64,000 nucleotides of DNA from SHVO01 sp050250575. GTDB lineage: Bacteria > Pseudomonadota > Alphaproteobacteria > Rhodospirillales > Rhodospirillaceae. This document shows positions 36,597 to 44,898 of this stretch, one piece after another. Every line of letters starts with the position of its first letter. The stretch's first letter is position 1. The DNA is taken from NCBI GenBank assembly GCA_050250575.1, contig JBFWOJ010000002.1:268149-332148 (forward strand), written 5' to 3'. The position numbers and the translations under genes were made by a program. Below the pieces are notes generated by a model. It was not told the origin of the DNA, ran no database searches, and saw nothing but the letters and a program-made list of their open reading frames with translations.

Positions 36597-37068
36597 GGTG
36601 CAGACGTCTGGATATAGTAGTGCTCCGCAGGAAAGTTTAGACCCGAAGGCCGTCCTCGAGGTCTGCCTCTGCCACCATATCCGCCGCGGCGGGCGGGCCC
36701 TGACCCGGCATTATGACTCAGTCCTGGCGGCCTGCGGCCTGACGGCCGGGCAGTTCATTATCCTGACCGCCATCGCCGCGCTTCAGCCCATGCCGTCCCC
36801 GATCCTGCGCCACGTCCTGGCGATGGACCGTACAACCCTCAGCCGGACGCTCAAACCGCTCAAGACTGCGGGATTTGTCGACATTTCGGCAGGCGCCGGG
36901 CGGCGCGCCGGACTCCTGAATCTGACGCCCGAGGGCGCCAGCGCTCTTCGCCAAGCCGCCCCCTTGTGGCGGCGGGCCCAATCCGAGGCTTCCGGGCGGT
37001 TAGGAGCAGCCCGCACGGGGCAACTGTTATCGGTGCTGTCCGCCGTTGCCGCGGCCCTTCGCGACTAA
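36595..37068 (+). CDS. MarR-family transcriptional regulator
   Basis: A 157-residue winged-helix regulator. The N-terminal dimer helix covers VCLCHHIRRGGRALTRHYDSVL. The HTH spans about residues 50-90 (LTAGQFIILTAIAAL, then VLAMDRTTLSRTLKPLKTAGFVD) and the wing is SAGAGRRAGLLNLTPEG. MarR proteins dimerise on palindromic sites and release on ligand binding. The gene is bracketed by two palindromes, so autoregulation is very likely. No Shine-Dalgarno can exist directly upstream because the palindrome occupies the space; the mRNA may be leaderless. Confidence 0.92.
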   Translation: MVQTSGYSSAPQESLDPKAVLEVCLCHHIRRGGRALTRHYDSVLAACGLTAGQFIILTAIAALQPMPSPILRHVLAMDRTTLSRTLKPLKTAGFVDISAGAGRRAGLLNLTPEGASALRQAAPLWRRAQSEASGRLGAARTGQLLSVLSAVAAALRD

Positions 37069-37086
37069 TGATGTATATGCATCATT
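37067..37086. promoter_or_regulatory. Second MarR operator copy
   Basis: AATGATGTATATGCATCATT matches the upstream palindrome at all but one of 20 positions. It overlaps the MarR stop codon and lies about 110 bases before the next gene. This suggests the regulator also controls the cyclic-nucleotide-binding/TPR protein gene. Confidence 0.85.
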
Positions 37087-37108
37087 TATAGTAGCACCGG
37101 CCGCGGTC

Positions 37109-37146
37109 TTAAAGGTCCGGTGCACTTAACGTTTATTAAAGGTCCG
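37109..37146 (+). repeat. Direct repeat TTAAAGGTCCG x2
   Basis: The 11-base unit TTAAAGGTCCG occurs at 37109-37119 and 37136-37146, start to start 27 bases. It lies between the second MarR palindrome and the next start codon, so it may be a binding site for an activator or the output of a duplication. Confidence 0.6.
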
Positions 37147-37195
37147 AACGGCAGAGTGCATCCACGGAGAACCGCCAGAAGGCGCGTTCGCACAA

Positions 37196-39172
37196 GTGGG
37201 ACCGGGCACGTTGAGAACCATCACCAAAAATTTCCGCGACGGCGAGGCCATCTACCGCCAGGGCGATGAAAGCCATTGGGCTTTCGAGGTCCTGGAAGGT
37301 GCGGTCGAACTGCTCGTAGACGGCCCCGAAGGGCTGACCGTGATGGCGCGGTTGAAAGCGGGCGAGCTGTTCGGCGAGCTCGGGATCATCGACAACGCAC
37401 CGCGTACGGCCACCGCGCGCGCGCGCGGCGCGGTCACCGTCAAAGCGATCCCGCGCGACGAATTCCTCCGTCAGATGGAATCCGATCCCGAGACCGCGCT
37501 GAAGGTGATGACCAAACTCGCCAAGCGCATGAAGGGGCCCGACACCGTCGATCCCATTCGTGCGGCGGCCTACCGCGCGGTTGCCACCAATCTACCGGTG
37601 CCGGTGGGCGAGCCGGCGTCACTGCAGGCTCCGCCTCCCCTACGTGTCGGCCGGCCGCTGCCGCAGAACCTGATCGGCGAACGCAAGCCGACCTTCATCG
37701 AGAAAATTTTCGATGCGGTCGTGAAGGATCCGACGCGCCGCGCGGGCAAACGTGCCAAGGCGCCGACACCCGGCGACATCCTGGTGATGGTCGCCAAGCT
37801 GCGCGACGATTTCGAAGACATTCAACACAAGAACGTGCTCGCCGCTCTGGACGGGATTCCGGGAGTCCGCGCGATCGCGATCGATCGCGATCTGACCCGC
37901 TTCGTGCCGGGGATCGCCGAACCCGGCGCCGCGTCCAACGATGAGCTGATGAAGCGTGCAACCCGCGACGCGCGCGCATGGATGTCCGATCAAAATGCGG
38001 ATCTTCTGATCTGGGGCAATATCGACCCGACGGGCCGAAACCTCGAGCTCCATTTCACGGCCACCGCCTCGAGCCCCGGCGAGCGTCCCGGCCGCTTCAC
38101 CGCGCTGAATGTGCTGAATCTGCCGGTCGACTTCTACACCGACTGGGTGCCGCTCCTGCGCGCCGTCACGCTGGCCGCCATCGATCCGCGCAGTTTTTCG
38201 CAAGGGCGTATCCTGCGCTCAGCCCTACCGGCTATTGCCGTGGCGGCCCGCGCCATGGGAGCCGAACCTTCCGCGGCGCTAGAGCCCGCCGAGCGCGCCG
38301 CAATCCTGTTCTGCTATGGCAATGTGTGCGCGGTGTGCGCGCAGTTGGAAGGCGACCGCAGTTGGTACCACGGCGCGGTCGACGCCTGGCGCGCGGCCAT
38401 CGAGCTCCTGGGCAACGACGCTTCGCCGATGCTGGGCCAGCTTTACCAGCAGCTCGGCCTCGCGCTTCAGATCATCGCCGAGCGCTCGAACGACACCGAT
38501 TCCCTCGAGCAGGCCGCCGAGGCCTATCGCCGCTCGCTGATGTTCATCTCGCGGCGCAAGCAGATCATCGACTGGGGTCTTGTGAAATATCGCCTCGGCT
38601 GCGTGCTCTACAAACTCGACATGGCCGTGGGCGACGACAACGCCCTGCGCGAAGCGATCCATGCGTGCCAGGCCGCGCGGCAGGTGTTCGACAAATACAC
38701 CCACCCCATCCGCTTCTCGGAGATCTCGAATGCGCTGGCGCAGATCCTGCAGGTCTACGGCGACAATGCGCGTAGCGTGCCGATCCTGGAATATGCCGTG
38801 AAATCCTGCGTTTCCGCGCTGCAAGTGCGCACGCCCGATACGGCGCCGCTGCAGTGGGCCTCGATCCAGAATACGCTGGGTTCGGCGCTGTTCCTGCTCG
38901 CCAAACACACCGGCGAGTGGGAATACATGCGCGCCTCGGGCGACGCCTTCCGTCTCGCGCTGGCCGTCTACAAGGAGCACGGCGCCGGGCGTATGGCGAT
39001 CGTCACCGAACGCAACCTTCAGCGGGCGGAGAAGCAGATCCAGAGCTCGAGCGAACGCCGCGCCGCCGATCCGGTCTGGGCACAGAACTTCAATATCGCC
39101 GACGAGCCTTACGACTGGAGCGCCATCCTCGGCGGCGGAAACGACGACAGTGGAATTAACGAGGTCGCGTAA
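37196..39172 (+). CDS. Cyclic-nucleotide-binding domain protein with TPR-like C-terminal part
   Basis: A 658-residue protein. Residues about 5-105 form a cNMP-binding domain; the phosphate-binding cassette FGELGIIDNAPRTATA (59-74) keeps Glu61 and Arg70, so cAMP or cGMP binding is plausible. There is no DNA-binding helix-turn-helix after it. Residues about 190-310 form a second domain with ADLLIWGNIDPTGRNLELHF. From about 360 to 640 the sequence is helical and TPR-like (AAILFCYGNVCAVCAQLE; LGQLYQQLGLALQIIAE; WASIQNTLGSALFLLA). It looks like a soluble scaffold regulated by a cyclic nucleotide. The start is GTG 37196 or TTG 37211. Function unknown. Confidence 0.8.
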   Translation: MGPGTLRTITKNFRDGEAIYRQGDESHWAFEVLEGAVELLVDGPEGLTVMARLKAGELFGELGIIDNAPRTATARARGAVTVKAIPRDEFLRQMESDPETALKVMTKLAKRMKGPDTVDPIRAAAYRAVATNLPVPVGEPASLQAPPPLRVGRPLPQNLIGERKPTFIEKIFDAVVKDPTRRAGKRAKAPTPGDILVMVAKLRDDFEDIQHKNVLAALDGIPGVRAIAIDRDLTRFVPGIAEPGAASNDELMKRATRDARAWMSDQNADLLIWGNIDPTGRNLELHFTATASSPGERPGRFTALNVLNLPVDFYTDWVPLLRAVTLAAIDPRSFSQGRILRSALPAIAVAARAMGAEPSAALEPAERAAILFCYGNVCAVCAQLEGDRSWYHGAVDAWRAAIELLGNDASPMLGQLYQQLGLALQIIAERSNDTDSLEQAAEAYRRSLMFISRRKQIIDWGLVKYRLGCVLYKLDMAVGDDNALREAIHACQAARQVFDKYTHPIRFSEISNALAQILQVYGDNARSVPILEYAVKSCVSALQVRTPDTAPLQWASIQNTLGSALFLLAKHTGEWEYMRASGDAFRLALAVYKEHGAGRMAIVTERNLQRAEKQIQSSSERRAADPVWAQNFNIADEPYDWSAILGGGNDDSGINEVA

Positions 39173-39201
39173 ATCCCCGCGCTGGGCCTAAACTCACGCA
39201 C

Positions 39202-40725
39202 ATGGCCTCGCATATCCTTTCCATCGACCAAGGCACCACATCGACACGCGCTGTCGTGTTCGACGCGAAGGGCATCGCTGTCGCCGCCGCCCAAAAACCC
39301 TTCCGTCAGATCTTTCCGAGGGACGGTTGGGTCGAGCATGATCCCGAGGACATCTGGCAAAGCACGCTGGACGTTTGCCGCAGCGCCATAGAGGCGGCCG
39401 GCGGCGCGGCAACCATAGCGGCCATCGGCATCACCAATCAGCGCGAGACCACGGTGGTGTGGGACAGGCGTAGTCACCGGACGGCCGGGAACGCGATCGT
39501 GTGGCAGGACCGGCGCGGCGCGAAGCGCTGCGAGGAGCTGCGTGCCGCAGGCAAAGAATCGCCCATTCAGGAGCGCACCGGCCTGCTGATCGATTCCTAT
39601 TTTTCCGCCACCAAGGCCGAATGGATTCTGCGCGAGCACCCGGACGCGCGCGCCGCCGCAAGCGCGGGGCATCTCGCCTTCGGAACGATCGACACGTTCC
39701 TGCTCTGGCGCCTCACGGGAGGAAAGACCCACGCGACGGACGCGACCAACGCCTCGCGAACGATGCTCTACGACATTCGCCGTGGGGCCTGGGACGACGA
39801 CCTGCTCGCGCTGTTCGGCGTTCCGAAAGCGATGATGCCGGATGTGCGCGATACCGCGGCGGATTTCGGCACGACAGATCCGTCGCTGTTCGGCCGCGCC
39901 ATCCCCATCACTGCGGTCGTCGGGGATCAGCAGGGCGCCCTTGTCGGTCAGGCGTGCTTCGACCCGGGGTGCGTGAAGAGCACCTATGGAACCGGGTGTT
40001 TCGTGCTGGTGAACACCGGCGAAAAGGCGCTCACCTCCAAGCACCGCCTGCTCACCACCATCGCCTACCGGCTTGAAGGCAAGACGACATATGCGCTCGA
40101 AGGCAGCATCTTCAATGCGGGAACGGTGGTGCAGTGGCTGCGCGACAGCGTGCAGCTGATCGACAGTTCGGCGGAGAGCGAGAGGCTCGCCGCGAGCCTC
40201 GACGGCCTTCCCCCGAGCAACGTGCATTTCGTACCGGCGTTCACCGGGCTCGGCGCGCCGTATTGGGACCCCGATGCACGCGGGGCGATCCTTGGTCTCA
40301 CCCGCGACTCGGGGCGCGCGCAGATCGTGCGGGCGGCCCTGGAGTCCGTCTGTTTCCAGACCAACGACCTGCTTTCGGCATTGCAGCAGGACGGAATAGC
40401 GCCGCCCCCGGCCTTGCGCGTCGACGGCGGCATGGTGGCCAACAAATGGCTGCTGCAGATGCTGGCGGACATCACCGGCCTGCCCGTCGAGCGGCCGGCC
40501 TACGGGGAAACGACGGTCCGCGGCGCGGCCTTTCTCGCCGGCTTCGGGGCCGGGATTTTCTCCTCGCTCGATGACGTAAAAGCGGCGTGGAAGCTCGATT
40601 TTTCGGCTGAGCCAAAACTCGCCGACCACCGGCGCCGCGCGTTGCTTGCCGGCTGGAATGCCGCGGTCGGGCGTGTGCTTACGATCCCGCGCAGCTCAAC
40701 GAACCTCGACAGTTCGGTGCTCTAA
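39202..40725 (+). CDS. glpK: Glycerol kinase
   Basis: A 507-residue FGGY-family kinase that phosphorylates glycerol to glycerol-3-phosphate. It begins ILSIDQGTTSTRAVVFD (ATP site), then has GITNQRETTVVWDR, the substrate region WQDRRGAKRCEEL, STYGTGCFVLVNTG, and the adenosine motif RVDGGMVANKWLLQMLADI. Length is normal. No glpF or glpD is adjacent, so uptake is encoded elsewhere. It starts 29 bases after the TPR-protein stop. Confidence 0.97.
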   Translation: MASHILSIDQGTTSTRAVVFDAKGIAVAAAQKPFRQIFPRDGWVEHDPEDIWQSTLDVCRSAIEAAGGAATIAAIGITNQRETTVVWDRRSHRTAGNAIVWQDRRGAKRCEELRAAGKESPIQERTGLLIDSYFSATKAEWILREHPDARAAASAGHLAFGTIDTFLLWRLTGGKTHATDATNASRTMLYDIRRGAWDDDLLALFGVPKAMMPDVRDTAADFGTTDPSLFGRAIPITAVVGDQQGALVGQACFDPGCVKSTYGTGCFVLVNTGEKALTSKHRLLTTIAYRLEGKTTYALEGSIFNAGTVVQWLRDSVQLIDSSAESERLAASLDGLPPSNVHFVPAFTGLGAPYWDPDARGAILGLTRDSGRAQIVRAALESVCFQTNDLLSALQQDGIAPPPALRVDGGMVANKWLLQMLADITGLPVERPAYGETTVRGAAFLAGFGAGIFSSLDDVKAAWKLDFSAEPKLADHRRRALLAGWNAAVGRVLTIPRSSTNLDSSVL

Positions 40726-40899
40726 CCACTCCGTTTCCGACCACAATATATGGTGGGCTTCGGCCCGCGGGCCTGAGGCCGCGCTTGCGCGCCTCTTGCC
40801 GGCGTCGCGCACGGCTACGAGACGTCGCGACTCTTTTGGTACGCAACCGGAACTTGGTGTAAGGTTTTTCGGCCTTGGGGTGGGGGTTAGTAATTTCCA

Positions 40900-41424
40900 A
40901 TGCAGACGGCTTCTCAGGCGGTATCTGCCAAATCCGGCATCACCGCGAAAGTTAAGTGGTTCAATCCGGCGAAGGGTTTCGGTTTCGTGGCACCGATGGA
41001 CGGATCTGCAGATGCGTTTCTGCATGTATCCGTCGTACAGCGCGCAGGGCTCCGCACGCTTCGTCAAGGCGCAACAATCATCTGCGATCTCACGGACGGT
41101 CCGCGCGGACCGCAGGTCGCACTCATCGGACGCGTGGATGACTCCACGGTCGCTGACGATGAGTCGATGGGTGAGGGCGAAGAGTCCGTGGTCGAAGGCG
41201 AAATCAAATTCTTCGCCGTCGACAAAGGCTACGGATTTGGAATGCCCGCAGGCGGCGGCGCCGATGTGTTCATCGGCATCGGCGCGCTACAGCGTTCGAA
41301 CCTCGATCGCCTTGAGTCGGGCCAGCACGTACGGATGTACGTCCGTTCGGGCAAGAAGGGTCCAATGGCGGTGCGCATCGAACTGCTCGGCATGTCGCTG
41401 ACGCATCTCAACGAACACCGTTAG
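40900..41424 (+). CDS. Double cold-shock-domain protein
   Basis: A 174-residue protein made of two cold-shock domains. The first (about 13-80) has VKWFNPAKGFGFVAP with the RNA-binding RNP1 aromatics. The second (about 98-165) has IKFFAVDKGYGFGMP. The linker is acidic (DDESMGEGEESVVE). Two-domain cold-shock proteins are common in alphaproteobacteria and act as RNA chaperones. A 174-base leader region precedes it. Confidence 0.93.
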   Translation: MQTASQAVSAKSGITAKVKWFNPAKGFGFVAPMDGSADAFLHVSVVQRAGLRTLRQGATIICDLTDGPRGPQVALIGRVDDSTVADDESMGEGEESVVEGEIKFFAVDKGYGFGMPAGGGADVFIGIGALQRSNLDRLESGQHVRMYVRSGKKGPMAVRIELLGMSLTHLNEHR

Positions 41425-41832
41425 CGGTCACCTTCTCGGCAGGGGTGATGTTTCGCGCGGCGTGGTGCGCGAAGCGCTGACGCGCCCTTGAGCGCAACCC
41501 GATTCGCGCTACGCGGGATGACAGCGATGTAAGCTCGCAGCCGTAGTTGAAACACATTCGGCCGGCATATTCGCGTCATGGGCAGACTGCTTCAGCGGTC
41601 GGAAAAAAACGCAAAAAAACCCGTTTAGCTTGTGATCCCTGAAGGGATCTAAAGGTGGATCGGCCGGGCTGTTTCCCCTCCCCTCATCCCCAATGGCCTC
41701 GCCGGTCCACCACCTTCTTCCTTGCCGTGGCTCTCTCTTGCCTCATCAGATCAGCAAAAAACCGCTTATCCGCTTCTAAAATATCCTATTTGAGCCTATT
41801 CTGGTTCCAAAGTGGGACGCACCACAGTGAAC
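41425..41832 (+). other. 408-bp intergenic region upstream of irr
   Basis: No gene is supported here. Contents seen: a 6-bp-stem hairpin GATCCC-TGAA-GGGATC at 41634-41649, A-runs before it, a good -10-like TAAAAT at 41777-41782 without a matching -35, and two Irr-box half-sites, TTCTAAA at 41774-41780 and TTCCAAA at 41805-41811. The half-sites are 31 bases apart on the same strand, about three helical turns. Confidence 0.6.
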
Positions 41833-42255
41833 ATGCAGCAGAAGAAAGTTTCGTCGCCCGATACGGCCGTGCTCGACAAGTTGCGAGCCAGCGGCTTGCG
41901 CCCGACGCGTCAGCGCCTCGCGCTTGCGAAACTCTTGTTCGCACGCGGCCACTGTCACGTCACGGCAGAGGGATTGTTCAACGAAGCAAAACAATCGCGC
42001 GTCGATGTCTCGCTTGCGACGGTTTACAACGCGCTGCATGATTTCACGGCGAAGGGTCTGCTGCGGGAGATTTCCATCGACTCTTCGAGTTCGTACTTCG
42101 ACACGAACACCGAAGATCACCATCACTTCTATTTCGAAGACACCGGTGCCCTGCAGGACATTCCGCCCGACAGCGTGCGAATCTCGCAGTTGCCCGACGC
42201 GCCCGGCAGCGCGGCCATCTCGCGCGTCGATGTGATCATCCGCGTCAAGCACTGA
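41833..42255 (+). CDS. irr: Iron response regulator Irr (Fur family)
   Basis: A 140-residue Fur-family regulator. The winged helix is LRASGLRPTRQRLALAKLLF to SLATVYNALHDFTAKGLLREI. The metal/heme region has the His triplet His96-98 in EDHHHFYFED, which marks Irr rather than Fur. Irr represses or activates iron genes when heme is low and is degraded or inactivated when heme is present. No heme-regulatory Cys-Pro motif is visible, as in rhizobial rather than Bradyrhizobium Irr. Start codons GTG 41827 and ATG 41833 are both possible. Neighbouring Irr-box sequences support the call. Confidence 0.9.
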   Translation: MQQKKVSSPDTAVLDKLRASGLRPTRQRLALAKLLFARGHCHVTAEGLFNEAKQSRVDVSLATVYNALHDFTAKGLLREISIDSSSSYFDTNTEDHHHFYFEDTGALQDIPPDSVRISQLPDAPGSAAISRVDVIIRVKH

Positions 42256-42300
42256 CGCCGGCCGCATCACGTCTTGCTTGCCTCATCACACCCGCCTTAG

Positions 42301-42317
42301 TTTAGAAATATTCCAAT
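42301..42317. promoter_or_regulatory. Irr box (iron control element)
   Basis: TTTAGAAATATTCCAAT matches the Irr-box pattern TTTRGAA-N3-TTCYAAA at 13 of 14 defined positions. It ends five bases before the -35 of the rubrerythrin promoter, a place where Irr could act as activator or repressor. Confidence 0.75.
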
Positions 42318-42321
42318 CGGC

Positions 42322-42350
42322 TTGACTTGCGGCACACACGTTCCTACAAG
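42322..42350 (+). promoter_or_regulatory. Sigma-70-like promoter of the rubrerythrin gene
   Basis: TTGACT (42322-42327) and TACAAG (42345-42350) are spaced by 17 bases, directly after the Irr box. Transcription would begin near 42357 and leave a leader of about 90 bases. Confidence 0.6.
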
Positions 42351-42445
42351 GAGGTTCGTCCTATTCGCGGCGCCCCGCCGTGGCGCTTCAAGTTCCCGCC
42401 CGCGCCGCTCCGAATGATTCATGTAAACGAGTGAAGGAGACACCC

Positions 42446-42865
42446 ATGGCACAGTTAAAAGGGTCCAAGACCGAAGGAAATCTGAAGGCCGCGTTCGCGG
42501 GCGAAAGCCAGGCGAACCGTCGTTATCTCTATTTCGCGCAGAAGGCGGACGTCGAAGGCCAGAATGAAGTCTCGGCGCTGTTCCGCTCGACCGCCGAAGG
42601 CGAAACCGGACATGCCTTCGGTCACCTCGAATATCTCGAAGCGGTCGGCGATCCGGCGACCGGTTATCCCATCGGGGAGACCAAGGCGAACTTGAAGGCC
42701 TCGGTGGCGGGTGAGACTCACGAATACACCGACATGTATCCGGGCATGGCGAAAACCGCCCGCGACGAAGGGTTCGATGAGATCGCGGACTGGTTTGAGA
42801 CACTGGCGAAGGCCGAGAAGTCCCACGCCGGCCGATTCCAGAAGGCCCTCGACAACATCGGCTGA
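42446..42865 (+). CDS. Rubrerythrin-type di-iron protein
   Basis: A 139-residue four-helix di-iron protein. Ligands fall in the rubrerythrin pattern: Glu20, Glu53 with His56, Glu90/Glu93, and Glu124 with His127. The C-terminal rubredoxin domain of classical rubrerythrin is absent, so electrons must come from a separate partner; the Fe-S protein encoded next is a candidate. The family reduces hydrogen peroxide. GAAGGAG lies six bases before the ATG. An Irr box and promoter lie upstream, which links it to iron state. Confidence 0.93.
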   Translation: MAQLKGSKTEGNLKAAFAGESQANRRYLYFAQKADVEGQNEVSALFRSTAEGETGHAFGHLEYLEAVGDPATGYPIGETKANLKASVAGETHEYTDMYPGMAKTARDEGFDEIADWFETLAKAEKSHAGRFQKALDNIG

Positions 42866-42890
42866 CGCCGGCGGTTTCCTACAATACCAG

Positions 42891-42925
42891 CGCCGGTAGG
42901 TGAGAAATCTCCTGCCGGCGTTTTC
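42891..42925 (+). terminator. Rho-independent terminator or attenuator after rubrerythrin
   Basis: CGCCGGTAGG and CCTGCCGGCG form a 10-bp stem (one G-U pair) with a 10-base loop, followed by TTTTCGTT. It lies between rubrerythrin and the Fe-S protein gene, so it may set a higher level of rubrerythrin than of the downstream genes. Confidence 0.75.
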
Positions 42926-42955
42926 GTTCCTGATGAGTTCCGGAGCCCCCGACGC

Positions 42956-44302
42956 ATGAGAGAAGGCAGCCTCGAAGCGCCGACACGGCACGTTATCGAC
43001 TGGCAGAACCCCGATTATTTCGACCCTGACAAGCTCGACGCCGAAATGCGCCGACAGTTCGACGTCTGTCACGGCTGCCGGCGCTGCTTCAACTTGTGCG
43101 ACTCGTTTCCGCGCCTGTTCGACCTGGTCGACGCGGCGGGCGACGCTGAAGTGCACGGACTGAAAAGCGAAGACTTCGGCAAGGTCGTGGAGGCCTGCAC
43201 GCTTTGCGACATGTGCTTCATGACCAAGTGTCCGTACGTGCCGCCGCATGAATTCAACATCGATTTTCCGCACCTCATGCTGCGCTACCGCGCCGCGGAG
43301 CGCAAAAAGCGCGGCGGAACGCCGTTCTACGAAAAGCAATTCACGGAGACGGACCGCAACGGCAAGCTCGCGGCAATGGCGCCGAAGCTCGCGAACTGGG
43401 GCTCCGACCGGTCCAACGGGATCACGCGCCCGTTGCTGGAAAAGGTCGCAGGGATAGACCGCAACGTCGAACTGCCGAAGTACCACGGCAAGACCTTCAC
43501 GGCGCGCGCGAAGGACGCGCCGCCAGCGGTCAACAAGGACGCTCCGGCTTACGGCCGCAAGGCGGCGATCTTCGCCACCTGCTTTGCCAACTACAACAAT
43601 CCACACATCGGGGAAGCCGCTCTCGCGGTGCTCGCGAAGAACGGGGTCGAGACCGAGGTGGTTTACCCCGGATGCTGCGGCATGCCCCAACTCGAGCAAG
43701 GAGACCTCGCGCGCGTGGCGGAGAAGGCCAAGGCAACGGCGCGCGCTTTCAAGCCGTACATCGAGGCCGGCAAAGACGTGATCGCGCTGATCCCGAGCTG
43801 CGCACTGATGATGAAATTCGAGTGGCCCCTGCTCGTGCCCGACGATCTCGACGTAAAGGCGCTGTCGCAAGCGACCTACGACATCTCGGAGTACATTGTC
43901 GATATCGCCGACAAGGAGGGACTGGCGCCGGGCCTTTCGCCCGTCGACGGCGGGGTCGCGCTTCACCTTGCCTGCCACGCCCGCGCGCAAAACATGGGGG
44001 CGATGGGCGCGGAAATGTTGCGGGTGATTCCGGATACCGACGTCAGCGTGATCGAGCGTTGCTCGGGCCACGGCGGGTCGTGGGGAATCCGTAAGGGGAA
44101 TTTCGAGATCGCGGCGAAATTCTCCCGTCAGACGGTGCGCCGCGCTGCCGACGCCAACAAGGGCTATCTTGCGTCGGAATGCCCGTTGGCCGGAAAGCAC
44201 ATCGCGCAAGGGTTCGAGAATCTCGACAGCGCGCCGCGCGAGGGACAGCGCGCGTTCCACCCGATCGAGATCTTAGCGAAAGCCTATGGCATCGAGGTTT
44301 AG
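42956..44302 (+). CDS. Heterodisulfide reductase/GlpC-like iron-sulfur protein
   Basis: A 448-residue protein. The N-terminal half has two [4Fe-4S] motifs: Cys38, 41, 44, 48 and Cys81, 84, 87, 92. The C-terminal half has CCG-type domains: YPGCCGMPQLEQG near 237 and a second site with HLACHARAQNMG and RCSGHGGSWG, where the usual CCG is replaced by CSGHGG. The layout resembles GlpC and HdrD, which move electrons at non-cubane clusters. It is regularly found beside rubrerythrin and DUF3501 in proteobacteria, and here is followed two bases later by that gene. Confidence 0.9.
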   Translation: MREGSLEAPTRHVIDWQNPDYFDPDKLDAEMRRQFDVCHGCRRCFNLCDSFPRLFDLVDAAGDAEVHGLKSEDFGKVVEACTLCDMCFMTKCPYVPPHEFNIDFPHLMLRYRAAERKKRGGTPFYEKQFTETDRNGKLAAMAPKLANWGSDRSNGITRPLLEKVAGIDRNVELPKYHGKTFTARAKDAPPAVNKDAPAYGRKAAIFATCFANYNNPHIGEAALAVLAKNGVETEVVYPGCCGMPQLEQGDLARVAEKAKATARAFKPYIEAGKDVIALIPSCALMMKFEWPLLVPDDLDVKALSQATYDISEYIVDIADKEGLAPGLSPVDGGVALHLACHARAQNMGAMGAEMLRVIPDTDVSVIERCSGHGGSWGIRKGNFEIAAKFSRQTVRRAADANKGYLASECPLAGKHIAQGFENLDSAPREGQRAFHPIEILAKAYGIEV

Positions 44303-44304
44303 CC

Positions 44305-44898
44305 ATGTCGAAAGAAGCACGCATCATTACGCCCGCGGACATCATGCCGATGTCGCAATACGGCAAGATCCGCGGCGAGCATCGCCGCAAGCTGGTGGAA
44401 GTGAAACGCCAACGCCGGCACCATATCGGCCCGTACGTGACGTTGTTCTTCGAGAACTACGACACCATGTGGGCGCAGGTGCAGGAGATGCTGTACATCG
44501 AACGCGGCGGGGACGAGCAGATCGAAGGCGAGCTGTCGGCCTACAATCCGCTGATCCCCAAAGGCCAGGAATTGGTGGCGACCATGATGATCGAGATCGA
44601 GGACGAAGCAGTACGGCGCCGGACCCTCGCAAATCTCGGACATATCGAAACCATGGTCAGCCTGTCGTTCGCCGGCCACACGGTCACAGCGGCGCCGGAA
44701 GACGACATGGAGCGCACCACGCCCGAAGGGAAGACGTCCTCAGTGCACTTCCTGCACTTTTCGTTCACACCGGAACAGATCGCGGCGTTCAAGGCGAAGG
44801 GCACACAAGTGACGCTGGGGATCACCCATCCGAGATATGGGCACCTTACGATCCTGTCCGAGGAAAGCCGCGCCTCGCTGGCGGCGGACTTCACCTAG
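44305..44898 (+). CDS. DUF3501 family protein
   Basis: A 197-residue soluble protein. The opening ITPADIMPMSQYGKIRGEHRRKLVEVKRQRR and GPYVTLFFENYDTMWAQVQEML match DUF3501. The function of the family is unknown; its genes travel with rubrerythrin and the HdrD/GlpC-like protein. It starts two bases after the preceding stop and is last in the unit. The ATG at 44305 was taken although the frame is open 42 codons upstream inside the Fe-S gene. Confidence 0.9.
   Translation: MSKEARIITPADIMPMSQYGKIRGEHRRKLVEVKRQRRHHIGPYVTLFFENYDTMWAQVQEMLYIERGGDEQIEGELSAYNPLIPKGQELVATMMIEIEDEAVRRRTLANLGHIETMVSLSFAGHTVTAAPEDDMERTTPEGKTSSVHFLHFSFTPEQIAAFKAKGTQVTLGITHPRYGHLTILSEESRASLAADFT

Noticed and set aside
39109..40629. 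A 506-codon open frame antisense to glpK
   Set aside because: glpK is certain; the antisense frame shows no motif or ribosome site.
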